Origin: Strobilurus pachycystidiatus | Lineage: Eukaryota > Basidiomycota > Agaricomycetes > Agaricales > Physalacriaceae | Length of the DNA: 64,000 bases | Assembly: GCA_019915135.1 (NCBI GenBank) | Contig: JAHLMK010000013.1 | Coordinates: forward strand, 620,001 to 684,000 | Reading direction: 5' to 3' | Part shown: positions 1-9,452 of the stretch, piece by piece | Position numbering within the stretch: the stretch's first letter is position 1 | Layout of the letters: every line of letters begins with the position of its first letter | Translations under genes and position numbers: made by a program | The notes under the pieces: generated by a model | What the model was told of the DNA's origin: nothing | Database searches by the model: none | What the model saw: only the letters and a program-made list of their open reading frames with translations

Positions 1-819
1 TTCTTGGTAAGCACAGCGCAAGCGGTGCTCCGAGCCTATGAAAGAATAAGCGTAGAAGTGTTCAAAAGAAAGAAAAGGTAAAAGGTTTACCTATTCTGTA
101 TTGGCACGTGTTTCCACACCTGCAGCTCTATGGATTCCCGTCAAACGGTAGTCCGGCTATCCCTCGGTTGTGGTGAGAGTTGCAGGGGGCCCGGTCTTGA
201 GGATTGTCGGTGGTCCGGAACCAGGGCTGCCTGCGATCAGCAGGTTGGTCCCTTGAGTCGAGCCTTGAATCCAGAGGTCCGCAGGAAAGAGCAAACTCGG
301 AGGAAAGAGAAGAGATGAGCTCGGAGGTCCGTAAGGACAACGCAAGTTGGAGAACATAAGTCTTGGCCAATGAGCGGAGTTCTGCAAGTTGAGTTCAGAC
401 AAGAAGAAGAGATGAAGACTAGACTGGAGTGTCTAAGTTGATATTTGAACTGAGGAAACATAGGTAAAATACAAGCGCTTAAATACTGAACTGAGTAGGT
501 AGATGCATAAGGAGATAAGTAAGATCACAAGCGGAGGTCCACATGTATTGGCCAAAGGGCTGCATGGTCTGGGACTCTGGGTCAAGGGTATGGCAAGTTT
601 GGTGATAGCGATGCTGAGTAAAGGATTACATGCGGAGGTCCGGGCGGCCCGGCTGGACTTGGCAAGACTTGGCAAGGATGGATGATTAATGGGGTTACGA
701 GGAGACACGTGACTGGCTGAGTAAGTCGGAGATCCGGTCCGATCCTGTATCATGACGCATGGATATGACAGACCCGGGCTGTACACTAAGTCTTTGTATG
801 CACTGGGATGCTTGCGCTT

Positions 820-1200
820 AGCGTATGGTTCACACTCACACTTTTGGCGCGCAATTAGATGTGAATCCGTGAATAAGAGCATGTTTAGAAGCTCCCATAG
901 TGTCGGGGCCAGCTTCTCCATCTGTTCAGCTATATTGTTGATGTTGATGGCCTCCAGCTTCTCTGCTGTAGCCTTGCTTGCCTTGAAACAAAGACCTGTA
1001 GCCTTATGCACAAGAGAAAGCACTTTGTTTGAGAACTCCTTCATTTTCTCTCCTTTGCCCACTTCATAGCATCCTTCCTGACATTTGCGTTGGCAGCAAA
1101 TGAATCAAAAACTTCTTGTACTCATTTTGTAGGATTGACGACCGCTTTGTGTGATTGGAGATCGACATTATGCAGCAGATCAATGATAAACTGAACAGCG
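820..1200 (-). pseudogene. DUF6589-like gene fragment (TE-associated, decayed)
   Basis: The minus strand from about 1200 down to 820 reads as a helical, Lys/Leu-rich segment including NINNIAEQMEKLAPTLWELL. I recall this style of sequence (membrane-independent helices ending in APxLWxLL) from the large DUF6589 family of mushroom genomes, whose genes travel with or near transposons. After about 820 the frame stays open but loses this character, and no complete gene can be built. The hAT-like element starting at 1220 sits directly upstream in the gene's direction and may have split it. Family assignment is from memory and uncertain; the remnant state is better supported. Confidence 0.4.
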
Positions 1201-1211
1201 GAGGAGTTGTG

Positions 1212-2383
1212 GTTGTGTATAGAGACCTTCACGAGTCTCGACTCGAGTAGACTCGGACTCGTGAACATGAGTACTCACGGCCCAAAGCCGTGCCCGCGAC
1301 TCGTGGAAAGACTCATGCTACAAAGACTCGAGTCCAACGAGTCGAGTACTCACGAGTCGGATGAGTACTTGTTTGTAACTCGAGTCCCGGTGAGTACTCG
1401 CAAGTACTCTAGTGAGTACTCGCACAGTTAGGTTCATGCCCGACGAATCCCCCCAAGCAAGTGCACAGGGGGCCTCAGCCGAGCATGAGGGTGTACAAGG
1501 GGGTGTGGGGAGGGTGCGAGGAGGGAAGTGAGGTGAGGTGAAGGGTAGTGGAAGGCGCCAGAGTGTAGTGGTGAGGCAGAGGGTGGTGGTGAGCAACGGG
1601 AGGGTCGTGTCAAGATGACAATTGGCGGGAGATGGTTTTGCTGAGCGGGGAGGGCGCAAGCAGCAAACAGTGCATAGTTATATCTAGATCCAAGTCAGTG
1701 AGCAGAGACGCCATCAAGATGATTGGATCTGGCACCTTAATGCGCGGTGTCGTCTGCAGACGCGCCGCGCGCCCTCATCCCGCCGCATCCGCTCTGGAGA
1801 CCAGCACATTGGCAGGGCAGAGTGCCGCCTGTCAGTTTATGGCCTATTGAGGGCTGTTGTCACTGTTGTCCGTTGCATGCTGCCCTTTTGCGGGGGGCCT
1901 ACATGTTGTCGTTATCCCGTTGCTAAGGCCGCGACGCCCTAGCAACGGTGGTCGAATGTCGTCCTGGCCCTCTTGTAGGGCATCCAGATGTTGTCCAAGC
2001 CAGCTGACAACTTGTCAGACTGGCAGGGTTGACAGATCGTCAAGCCCGGTGGTGGTGGGAGGAAGAGAGGTACAAGGTCGATCACGATCACTCGGATCAG
2101 AGTATTGATCCCGAGGGATTGTGATCTGTTTAGTTCATTAACAATGCGTGCGGAGTGTTTAGACACACTCTGAGGGCGCCGTTGAGCATTGACGCCTTTG
2201 CGAGTCCCAGTGAGTACTCGCAATGAGTACTCACATCACCAATGCGCTGCCCGTGACTCGTTATGGACTCGAGTCAGCAAGATTCACGAGTCCCACGTGT
2301 CTGAGTCTCGGGGGTTCCCGAGGCGAGTCGAGTCTCGAGTACTCGAGGGACCCTCGAGACTCGTGAAGGTCACTAGTTGTGTA
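1212..2383. mobile_element. hAT-like non-autonomous element (1220-2375) with 8-bp TSD
   Basis: The element spans 1220-2375 (1,156 bp) and is flanked by a perfect 8-bp direct repeat GTTGTGTA at 1212-1219 and 2376-2383. Its ends are inverted repeats of about 22 bp beginning TAGNGACCTTCACGAG, with one mismatch in the fourth base. An 8-bp duplication and ends starting TAG fit the hAT superfamily. No transposase frame is present, so movement would depend on a copy elsewhere. Just inside both ends are many copies of the palindrome GAGTACTC and related CTCGAG words (about 1265-1430 and 2205-2350), probably transposase-binding sites. Confidence 0.88.
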
Positions 2384-2635
2384 AAAAAGATAATATATTG
2401 GCAAATTTGGCTGTGAGGTCATTGAAACGCGAGGGACGGTGGAACGGAATGGAAGAAGGGATTTAAGCGCGACATTGTGCGCTGATGGACTGCATGTCAA
2501 AAACTGATGCTGACCGCATTGTGCCAGCCGTCCTGGCGTTTGTTTTTGTGCTTTCTTACTCTCTTCTCATTGGTTCACAGAATTTCCTTTTTCAGAATTG
2601 TGATTTTTGCAATTGTACTCAAGAAAGAACAAACA

Positions 2636-3109
2636 TGTCACGAATCGCTTCTATTCTGCTTCCTCCATCACGTCTCCACTCCCGACATCGCCACATTCTC
2701 CCATCTCTACATTCACCTCGGCCTGGGCCTAGCCCACATTCACTTGGCATCCATCGTCTTGGCATTGCCTAGACCTGTCCATCAGTGGTCTGACGACCAC
2801 CTGGGTCCACTCCGGACCGCCTATTGTCTCTACTCCGGCCCGCCTATTGTCTCGCCACATTAGGACTTCCTATTGTCTTATTGTTCTCCTCCTTACTACA
2901 CAGCCACGGACTTTGTATATATATAGTAGCTCCCTTCCCTTTAGTTTCCTCAGTCTGTTCTCTTCGTCTACTCACTGCTCGGTCGCTCCTAGTACTGGTG
3001 TAGCTTGACACACTCCTCCTTCATATCTATCTCTATCTCTATCCCTTTCTCCTTGTCTCGTTCGTGTGACTTGGGTGGTTGCCTTAGTATTCGGGCACCA
3101 GTCTTGACA
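2636..3109 (+). repeat. 5' LTR of the chromovirus
   Basis: The 474-bp repeat begins TGTCACGAATCGC and ends CAGTCTTGACA, with the TG...CA ends usual for LTRs. A TATA box (2916-2925) lies about 36 bp before the segment complementary to the primer site, so transcription probably starts near 2952. Confidence 0.97.
2916..2925 (+). promoter_or_regulatory. LTR TATA box
   Basis: The run TATATATATA lies in the pyrimidine-rich middle of the 5' LTR, with an identical copy at 9254-9263 in the 3' LTR. It is the obvious core promoter for the element's genomic RNA. Confidence 0.75.
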
Positions 3110-3111
3110 CT

Positions 3112-3121
3112 AGAACAGACT
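3112..3121 (+). other. Primer-binding site, self-priming type
   Basis: Two bases after the LTR, AGAACAGACT is the exact reverse complement of AGTCTGTTCT at 2952-2961, which should be at or very near the 5' end of the transcript. In Tf1 and related chromoviruses the folded-back mRNA 5' end primes minus-strand synthesis instead of a tRNA, and this geometry matches. The pairing is seen; the mechanism is inferred from the Tf1/sushi group. Confidence 0.7.
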
Positions 3122-3154
3122 CTTCTACACCCACCTCACACCCTCGCTCGGCGC

Positions 3155-4953
3155 ATGCCCGCCGACCGCACAACCTCAGACCCCACACCTGCCTCTCAAC
3201 CTCGTCCCACACGCCTTGTATTCAAGAAAACTGCAGCTGCCACTCCCCGTACGTTAACCCACCGCGAAGTCCTTTTTCACACTCTACCGGCTGCTATTAG
3301 GGCTCGTCATCGCGGAGATCACCGCAGTTTCTGGCGTGACACCGATACCGGTCCACGCACTCCTATCCTCCCATCATCGCCCGCTTCTCTGCAGAAGAAG
3401 CGCCTCCCACACCACCTCCCGGCGCCTACCTTCATCAGGGCAAGTACTTCCAACTCGACGAAGAGTATCACCCCCAGGAGATCTTCTACGAGCCAGAAGA
3501 CGAAGACTACCCCGAATCTTGGCATTACCTTGAACCAAACGGAGACAAGTACTACCTTGAATCAGAAGAGCATCAGGAGGCTAAAAGGCGTTTAAAAGAG
3601 CGCACTCGAGCTGAGTTACAATCATCCACACAGACCCCAGGCTCACCTGCACCTCGTACCCCAGTCCCCTCTGCTCCACCGTCTCCTGTCCGATCGGAAC
3701 CAACCTTTAACTCCGCTCCTACCTCCCCAGTTCCATCCCCAGTCCAGGACAATTCACCACCTGAATCCCAACCTCTTGCTTTAGACCCCGAACTCTCTGC
3801 ACCATCGACTCCCCCGTCTTCATCGTCATCTTCTTCTTCCTCCTCCAATCCCTCTCGGTCATCGTCTCCATCTTTTCCAGTTCACCCAGTCCCTCCTATC
3901 ATGACTACTATTCCCAGCGAGCGTGGAGCTAAGCTTGACGACTTCGTCGGCGACCGCGCCACATCCACTACATGGCTGGCCCAATACCGCAACCACATGC
4001 GGCTGAACACCGCCCGCTATTCTACTGAGATTGAGAAGGTCTCGGTCTTCCTTTCATATTTCAAGGGACCTCTCGCCGGTAAATGGGCAGAACGCCGCAT
4101 GAAAGAGTACGATGCCGATCAGGACGATAATACCATCCCAGCTGCCAGCAAACGCTGGACCACACAGGCATCTATCATCGAGAAGTTCAAAGCCGACTAT
4201 GCGGCCATCGACCCAATCACCGCTGCGCATACCGCCATCGAGACCATCCGCCAGGAAAAGGACTTATCTTCAATTGATAAGTTCATCACTGCCTTTGATG
4301 GCTACGCTGATGACTCCCAGTTTGACGAAAGCTCGTTACTCTACTTCTTCAAACGCGGCTTGAACCCCAGTCTCTTGGACCGAATCTGCATGTCCTACCC
4401 CATTCCCGATACCCTTGACAAGTTCAAGACCCGCGCTGTTGAGATGCAGCATGCCTATGAAGCCCGCAAGGCGGAAAAGGCTAACTGGACACAGCGCTCC
4501 CATTCCTCTCCCGGCATTTACGCTCCTCGTGCCCCGCCCCAGCGCGCCCCGGCTCCCGCTCAAGATATGGGAGTACCTATGGATGTAGATGCATCCCGTA
4601 GCACAGGTGCTACCTCGTCCTCTCCTTTGACTAGGCTGACCCCCGAGGAGCGCGAAATCCTTCGCAGGAAGGGCGCTTGCTTTAGATGCCGCGGCCCCAA
4701 CCACATGTCCAAGGACTGTCCTACTCGCTTTGGCACCAGCGCCTCTGCTCCGGCCGCAAACCGCACCATTCGCGCCGCTGACACGTCCGCCGCTGTCACG
4801 GCTGTTCCCACTTCCTCCGACACTACTCCCGCATCGTCTGCCGATGCAATTCAACAGATTAGCAACGCGGCCAACTTGCTCCGTGGCCTACAGGGAGATG
4901 AGAAGGCGCAGGCCTTGGCTTTCTTGAAGGATGTCGCTGGCCTGGATTTTTAG
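3155..4953 (+). CDS. gag: Gag polyprotein of the chromovirus (frameshifted near 5' end)
   Basis: The first good ATG after the primer site is at 3155, in one frame. The main Gag frame is open from 3340 to the TAG at 4951-4953 and contains another ATG at 3901. Translation of 3340-3900 in the main frame is acidic then Pro/Ser-rich and protein-like, so the 5' part probably once joined it; one base seems to be missing between about 3340 and 3375. From 3901 the protein (350 residues) has a capsid-like helical region and, near residue 260, a zinc knuckle CFRCRGPNHMSKDC (CCHC) for RNA binding. Whether translation now starts at 3901 is unknown. Pol follows in the -1 frame. Confidence 0.85.
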
Positions 4954-7900
4954 AGCGCTCCCCTACCCCGACGTTAGGAGGAGCTGTACGCAATTCTGTC
5001 ACAAATTTTACCAATCGATTCTCTGTGTTATCAACCCTTTGTGAGCGTACCCATCCCAAAGAACTTCGAATGTCAGCAGTCACCCAGAACCGACAGACAC
5101 CCTCGATCACACTGGAACTTGAATTCATTGGCAAAATCACTGGCAGAAGAATCGTCGCACAAGCTCTAATTGATAGCGGCGCTGAAGGTATTATTATCAA
5201 CGCCCGCTATGCAAACCAGCATCATTTCACCCTCATGCCCCTTTCCTCCCCTTTCCCTGTTCGCAACGTTGACGGCACCGAAAACGTTATGGGCTGGGTC
5301 CGACACTATACTACCCAGCGCATCCGGATCTATAGCCGAGACGGTCATTCCTATCACGAAGAGCTAATCGAGCTCTACGTCACTGACATTGGTGATCACG
5401 ACGTTATCCTTGGCACTGACTGGCTCGACGAACACAACCCAGAAATAGACTGGGCTGGTGTCCAGATAGATTTCACTCGCTGTCCCAACTCTTGTACCCT
5501 CAACAACCCCCCGGTGACTGACGTACGTGCTCACGCCAAACGCATTCCCATCCCCACTAAACGCTCTCCTCACGACCCTCGTCTTCACCATCGAGACTAC
5601 CAAGTTCAATGGAAGGATCGCGAAGGCAACCTCCGGCCTGTCCCAGTCCAGCGTACAGCCAGACAACGTCAAAGCATCCGACCCCGCGTTTACAATCGGG
5701 TTCAAATTCCCGTCGTCTTGTTCACCGAGGACGATGAAGAAGAAGTGGAGGTCCCAAGAGAATGGGAAGAGCAGATGTATACTCAAGTGTTTCGGGATGA
5801 TTATCCCCGCCCGGTGCGAGATCCACAAACTCCTGATGGTCCCTCTATTCAAATACGTGCTGGATTTAGCAAGGCGCAGGAACTTGCTGAAGCTAGTCAA
5901 ATGCCCAAGGACACCCGTCCTCTCGCTGAGCGTATTCCTTCTCAATATCATGCCTATCTCACTGTCTTTGACAAGCACATATCGGACCGGCTTCCCCAGC
6001 ACAGCCCCTGGGATCATGCCATTGATCTCAAACCCGGTTTCGAGCCAAAACCATGCAAAACCTACCCATTGTCTCCAACTGAACAAGCTGAACTTGACGC
6101 GTTTCTCGACGAAAACCTGGCAAAAGGATACATACGTCCTTCCAAGTCCCCCATGGCGAGTCCCTTCTTCTTTGTTAAAAAGAAAGACGGAAAACTACGC
6201 CCCGTCCAGGATTATTGCGAACTTAACAAAGGCACCATCAAGAACGAGTACCCACTCCCGCTCATTGGAGAATTGATCGATAAACTCAAGGGTGCTCGTT
6301 ACTTTTCAAAGGTAGACCTTCGTCAAGGCTACAACAACTGCCGAATCAAGGAAGGAGACGAGTGGAAAGGCGCATTCAAGACAAACCGCGGTCTGTTTGA
6401 ACCCTTGGTGATGTTCTTTGGTCTTATGAATTCTCCTGCCACGTTTCAAGCAATGATGAATACCATTCTCAAGGACCTGATCGACTCCGGCAAAGTTGTC
6501 GTATACATGGACGACATCTTGATCTTCACCAAGACCTTAGAAGAACACCGCAAGGTCGTCTTGCAGGTTCTCCAGCGCCTGAAGGAGCACGATCTCTATG
6601 CTAAGCCCGAGAAGTGCACCTTTGAAGCTGAGTCCATTGAATTCCTCGGACTCATCATCTCTCACAATGAACTTCGCATGGACCCAGTCAAGGTAGACGG
6701 TGTCGCCAAGTGGCCGTTACCTCGGAATGTCAAGGACGTCCAATCATTCCTTGGCTTTGGGAATTTCTACCGTCGTTTCATTGAAGGTTTCTCTCGGATT
6801 GCGCGCCCCCTGTTTGATCTCACCAAGAAAGACGAACCATGGGTCTGGAAACCGGAGTGTCAAGAGGCCTTCGAGGCACTTAAAGATGCGTTCACATCGT
6901 CACCCGTCCTTATCATGCCTAACCCCGACAAGCCCTATCGTGTGGAAGTAGATGCTTCAGACTATGCCACAGGCGGAATTCTATCCCAGACAGGCGACGA
7001 CGACCAATGGCATCCTGTCGCCTACATCTCTAAGTCCCTTTCTGAACCTCAACGCAATTATGACATTCATGACAAGGAACTTCTCGCTATTATCCGTGCT
7101 CTGGAAGCCTGGCGCCAGTACCTCGAAGGTTCAGCACACCGAGTTGATATTCTCACCGACCACAAGAACCTTGAATATTTTGCCAACTCGCAGAAACTCA
7201 GCCGGCGACAGGCTCGCTGGGCACTATTCCTCACTCGCTTTGATTTCACTCTCACTCATAAACCTGGTACTCAGAACCGTAGTGACCCACTCTCCCGCCG
7301 TGCGGATCACAAAGAGGGGGTCGATGACGACAACACCGACAGGATCCTCCTTGATCCAAAGTTTTTCCGAATTCGCGCTACCAGACCCGGAGAAGTTGTA
7401 GCCGTTGGAGACGCTGAGCTGCGACGACGTATTCGGGAATGTCCAAATAAGGACGCTGAGGTCCGTGGTGCGTTAGAAGTCATTCTTCGCAATGGTCCTC
7501 GTTCGCTGGTCAAAAATCTACAGGAATGGAACTACGAGGACGGACTAGTTCTCTTCCGTGGCAAGGTCTATGTTCCCGATGACCTGCAACTACGCCGAGA
7601 CATTGTCAAGATGCACCACGACTCTCTTGGTCCTGGACACCCTGGACGCTTCAAGACCTACGAACTTCTCAGTCGAGAATTCTGGTGGCCAGGCATGTCT
7701 GTCTTTGTTCGCGACTATGTCGATGGCTGTGCTACCTGTCAGATGACGAAACCTAGGAATCATCCGGCACATGTTCCCCTTATACCCAACGAGATTCCCG
7801 AGCGCCCTTTTGGGACTATCACCACCGACTTCATTACAGATCTACCCGAGTGCGAAGGGTATAACGCTATCCATTGTGTTGTTGACCGCTTCACCAAGAC

Positions 7901-9110
7901 GGTAATTGTATCTCCATGCCGCAAGACCATTGATGCGGATGGTACGGTTGATATCTTGGTGGATGGTGTTTATCGACGCTATGGTCTCTGGGACAAGATG
8001 ATCTCTGATCGTGGTCCCCAGTTTGCAAGCAAGGTCATGCAAGCCGTTCACGCTAAGCTAGGAATTACCTCTGCGCTTAGTACGGCTTACCATCCTCAAA
8101 CAGATGGCGAAACCGAGCGTTATAATCAAGAACTTGAACAATACCTCCGCGTTTTCTGTAACTACCGACAAGACGACTGGGTCAAATACCTTCCCTTTGC
8201 GGAATTCTCTCACAACAGTCGCATTCACTCCGCCACGGGCAAGTCCCCCTTTGAACTTCTTCACGGTTTCCAACCCCGCTTATACCCCTCTTTGAACCCC
8301 ACGTCCAATATTCCCACTGTCGAAGAACGGTTGACCAACCTAGAACGGCTTCGCGAGGAAGTCAAGGCTAGCCTTACCACCGCCGCAGAGATCATGAAGC
8401 GGAACAACGGAGATGTCACCAAGAAGGGCATTATGTTCAAAGTTGGTGACAAGGTGTTGCTTGACGGAAAGAATCTCAAGACAACGCGACCCAAAGCTAA
8501 GCTCTCAGACAAGCATCATGGGCCTTTTGAAGTCACTGACGTACTTGGACCAGTCAACTATCGTCTCAAACTTCCTCCCACATGGCGTATACACCCTGTC
8601 TTCCACGCTGCCCTCCTCCTTCCTTTTGTGGAGACCGAGGCTCATGGGCCTAATTTCCCATCGAATCCGCCCGACCTCATCGACGACAAGGAAGAGTTTG
8701 ATGTTGAAGCCATACTCGACTCTCGCCCAACTCGTAACAAGCGCGGCATTCAGTACTTGGTGAAGTGGTTGGACTACCCGTCATCAGAGAACACCTGGGA
8801 ACCCAGTTCCAACCTCACGAAGGCACTCCCTTTGATCAAGGAATTCCATCGTACACATCCCACGGCTTACTCCAAACCCCTTCCCCACCTTCGCACTCTC
8901 GGTGTCACCGTTAACGACATCTGGACGGGGACTACTGCGCTCCAGGCGCAAGCGCATCCTAAAGAGGGGGTATTGTCACGAATCGCTTCTATTCTGCTTC
9001 CTCCATCACGTCTCCACTCCCGACATCGCCACATTCTCCCATCTCTACATTCACCTCGGCCTGGGCCTAGCCCACATTCACTTGGCATCCATTGTCTTGG
9101 CATTGCCTAG
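4950..9110 (+). CDS. pol: Pol polyprotein: protease, RT, RNase H, integrase, chromodomain
   Basis: The frame is open from before the gag stop to the TAG at 9108-9110, about 1,385 codons, and lies -1 relative to gag. There is no ATG until about 5070, so it is probably made by frameshifting or re-initiation. Order seen: aspartic protease (DSGAEG, then the partner segment DVILGTDWL); reverse transcriptase with VYMDDILIF; RNase H with VEVDASDYATGG; integrase with an HHCC zinc module (HHDSLGPGHPGRF...CATCQMTK) and catalytic D (TTDFITD), D (ISDRGPQF), E (GETERYN); then a chromodomain near the C-terminus (YLVKWLDYPSSENTWEP), which would steer integration to marked chromatin. The last ~45 codons lie in the 3' LTR. 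No stop interrupts any domain. Confidence 0.95.
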   Translation, partial: LERSPTPTLGGAVRNSVTNFTNRFSVLSTLCERTHPKELRMSAVTQNRQTPSITLELEFIGKITGRRIVAQALIDSGAEGIIINARYANQHHFTLMPLSSPFPVRNVDGTENVMGWVRHYTTQRIRIYSRDGHSYHEELIELYVTDIGDHDVILGTDWLDEHNPEIDWAGVQIDFTRCPNSCTLNNPPVTDVRAHAKRIPIPTKRSPHDPRLHHRDYQVQWKDREGNLRPVPVQRTARQRQSIRPRVYNRVQIPVVLFTEDDEEEVEVPREWEEQMYTQVFRDDYPRPVRDPQTPDGPSIQIRAGFSKAQELAEASQMPKDTRPLAERIPSQYHAYLTVFDKHISDRLPQHSPWDHAIDLKPGFEPKPCKTYPLSPTEQAELDAFLDENLAKGYIRPSKSPMASPFFFVKKKDGKLRPVQDYCELNKGTIKNEYPLPLIGELIDKLKGARYFSKVDLRQGYNNCRIKEGDEWKGAFKTNRGLFEPLVMFFGLMNSPATFQAMMNTILKDLIDSGKVVVYMDDILIFTKTLEEHRKVVLQVLQRLKEHDLYAKPEKCTFEAESIEFLGLIISHNELRMDPVKVDGVAKWPLPRNVKDVQSFLGFGNFYRRFIEGFSRIARPLFDLTKKDEPWVWKPECQEAFEALKDAFTSSPVLIMPNPDKPYRVEVDASDYATGGILSQTGDDDQWHPVAYISKSLSEPQRNYDIHDKELLAIIRALEAWRQYLEGSAHRVDILTDHKNLEYFANSQKLSRRQARWALFLTRFDFTLTHKPGTQNRSDPLSRRADHKEGVDDDNTDRILLDPKFFRIRATRPGEVVAVGDAELRRRIRECPNKDAEVRGALEVILRNGPRSLVKNLQEWNYEDGLVLFRGKVYVPDDLQLRRDIVKMHHDSLGPGHPGRFKTYELLSREFWWPGMSVFVRDYVDGCATCQMTKPRNHPAHVPLIPNEIPERPFGTITTDFITDLPECEGYNAIHCVVDRFTKTVIVSPCRKTIDADGTVDILVDGVYRRYGLWDKMISDRGPQFASKVMQAVHAKLGITSALSTAYHPQTDGETERYNQELEQYLRVFCNYRQDDWVKYLPFAEFSHNSRIHSATGKSPFELLHGFQPRLYPSLNPTSNIPTVEERLTNLERLREEVKASLTTAAEIMKRNNGDVTKKGIMFKVGDKVLLDGKNLKTTRPKAKLSDKHHGPFEVTDVLGPVNYRLKLPPTWRIHPVFHAALLLPFVETEAHGPNFPSNPPDLIDDKEEFDVEAILDSRPTRNKRGIQYLVKWLDYPSSENTWEPSSNLTKALPLIKEFHRTHPTAYSKPLPHLRTLGVTVNDIWTGTTALQAQAHPKEGVLSRIASILLPPSRLHSRHRHILPSLHSPRPGPSPHSLGIHCLGIA
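8961..8970 (+). other. Polypurine tract
   Basis: AAAGAGGGGG lies four bases before the 3' LTR, the expected place for the primer of plus-strand DNA synthesis. It is embedded in the pol frame. Confidence 0.8.
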
Positions 9111-9447
9111 ACCTGTCCATCAGTGGTCTGACGACCACCTGGGTCCACTCCGGACCGCCTATTGTCTCTACTCCGGCCCGCCTATTGTCTCGCCACATTA
9201 GGACTTCCTATTGTCTTATTGTTCTCCTCCTTACTACACAGCCACGGACTTTGTATATATATAGTAGCTCCCTTCCCTTTAGTTTCCTCAGTCTGTTCTC
9301 TTTGTCTACTCACTGCTCGGTCGCTCCTAGTACTGGTGTAGCTTGACACACTCCTCCTTCATATCTATCTCTATCTCTATCCCTTTCTCCTTGTCTCGTT
9401 CGTGTGACTTGGGTGGTTGCCTTAGTATTCGGGCACCAGTCTTGACA
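8974..9447 (+). repeat. 3' LTR of the chromovirus
   Basis: A 474-bp copy of the 5' LTR with two substitutions. It also encodes the last residues of pol. Confidence 0.97.
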
Positions 9448-9452
9448 AAACA

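Larger units (their letters stand above)
2631..9452 (+). mobile_element. Full-length Ty3/Gypsy chromovirus with 5-bp TSD
   Basis: A complete LTR retrotransposon occupies 2636-9447, flanked by the direct repeat AAACA at 2631-2635 and 9448-9452. It has two 474-bp LTRs, a primer site, gag, pol (protease, reverse transcriptase, RNase H, integrase, C-terminal chromodomain) and a purine tract. The domain order with integrase after RNase H makes it Ty3/Gypsy; the chromodomain makes it a chromovirus. The LTRs differ by two substitutions (C/T at 2755 vs 9093 and C/T near 2965 vs 9303), so insertion is recent. Pol is open throughout, but the 5' part of gag seems to carry a frameshift. Confidence 0.96.

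Noticed and set aside
433..820. Continuation of the minus-strand frame beyond the DUF6589-like fragment
   Set aside because: Composition changes and becomes non-protein-like; repeated GCGGAGGTCC words on the other strand explain part of it.
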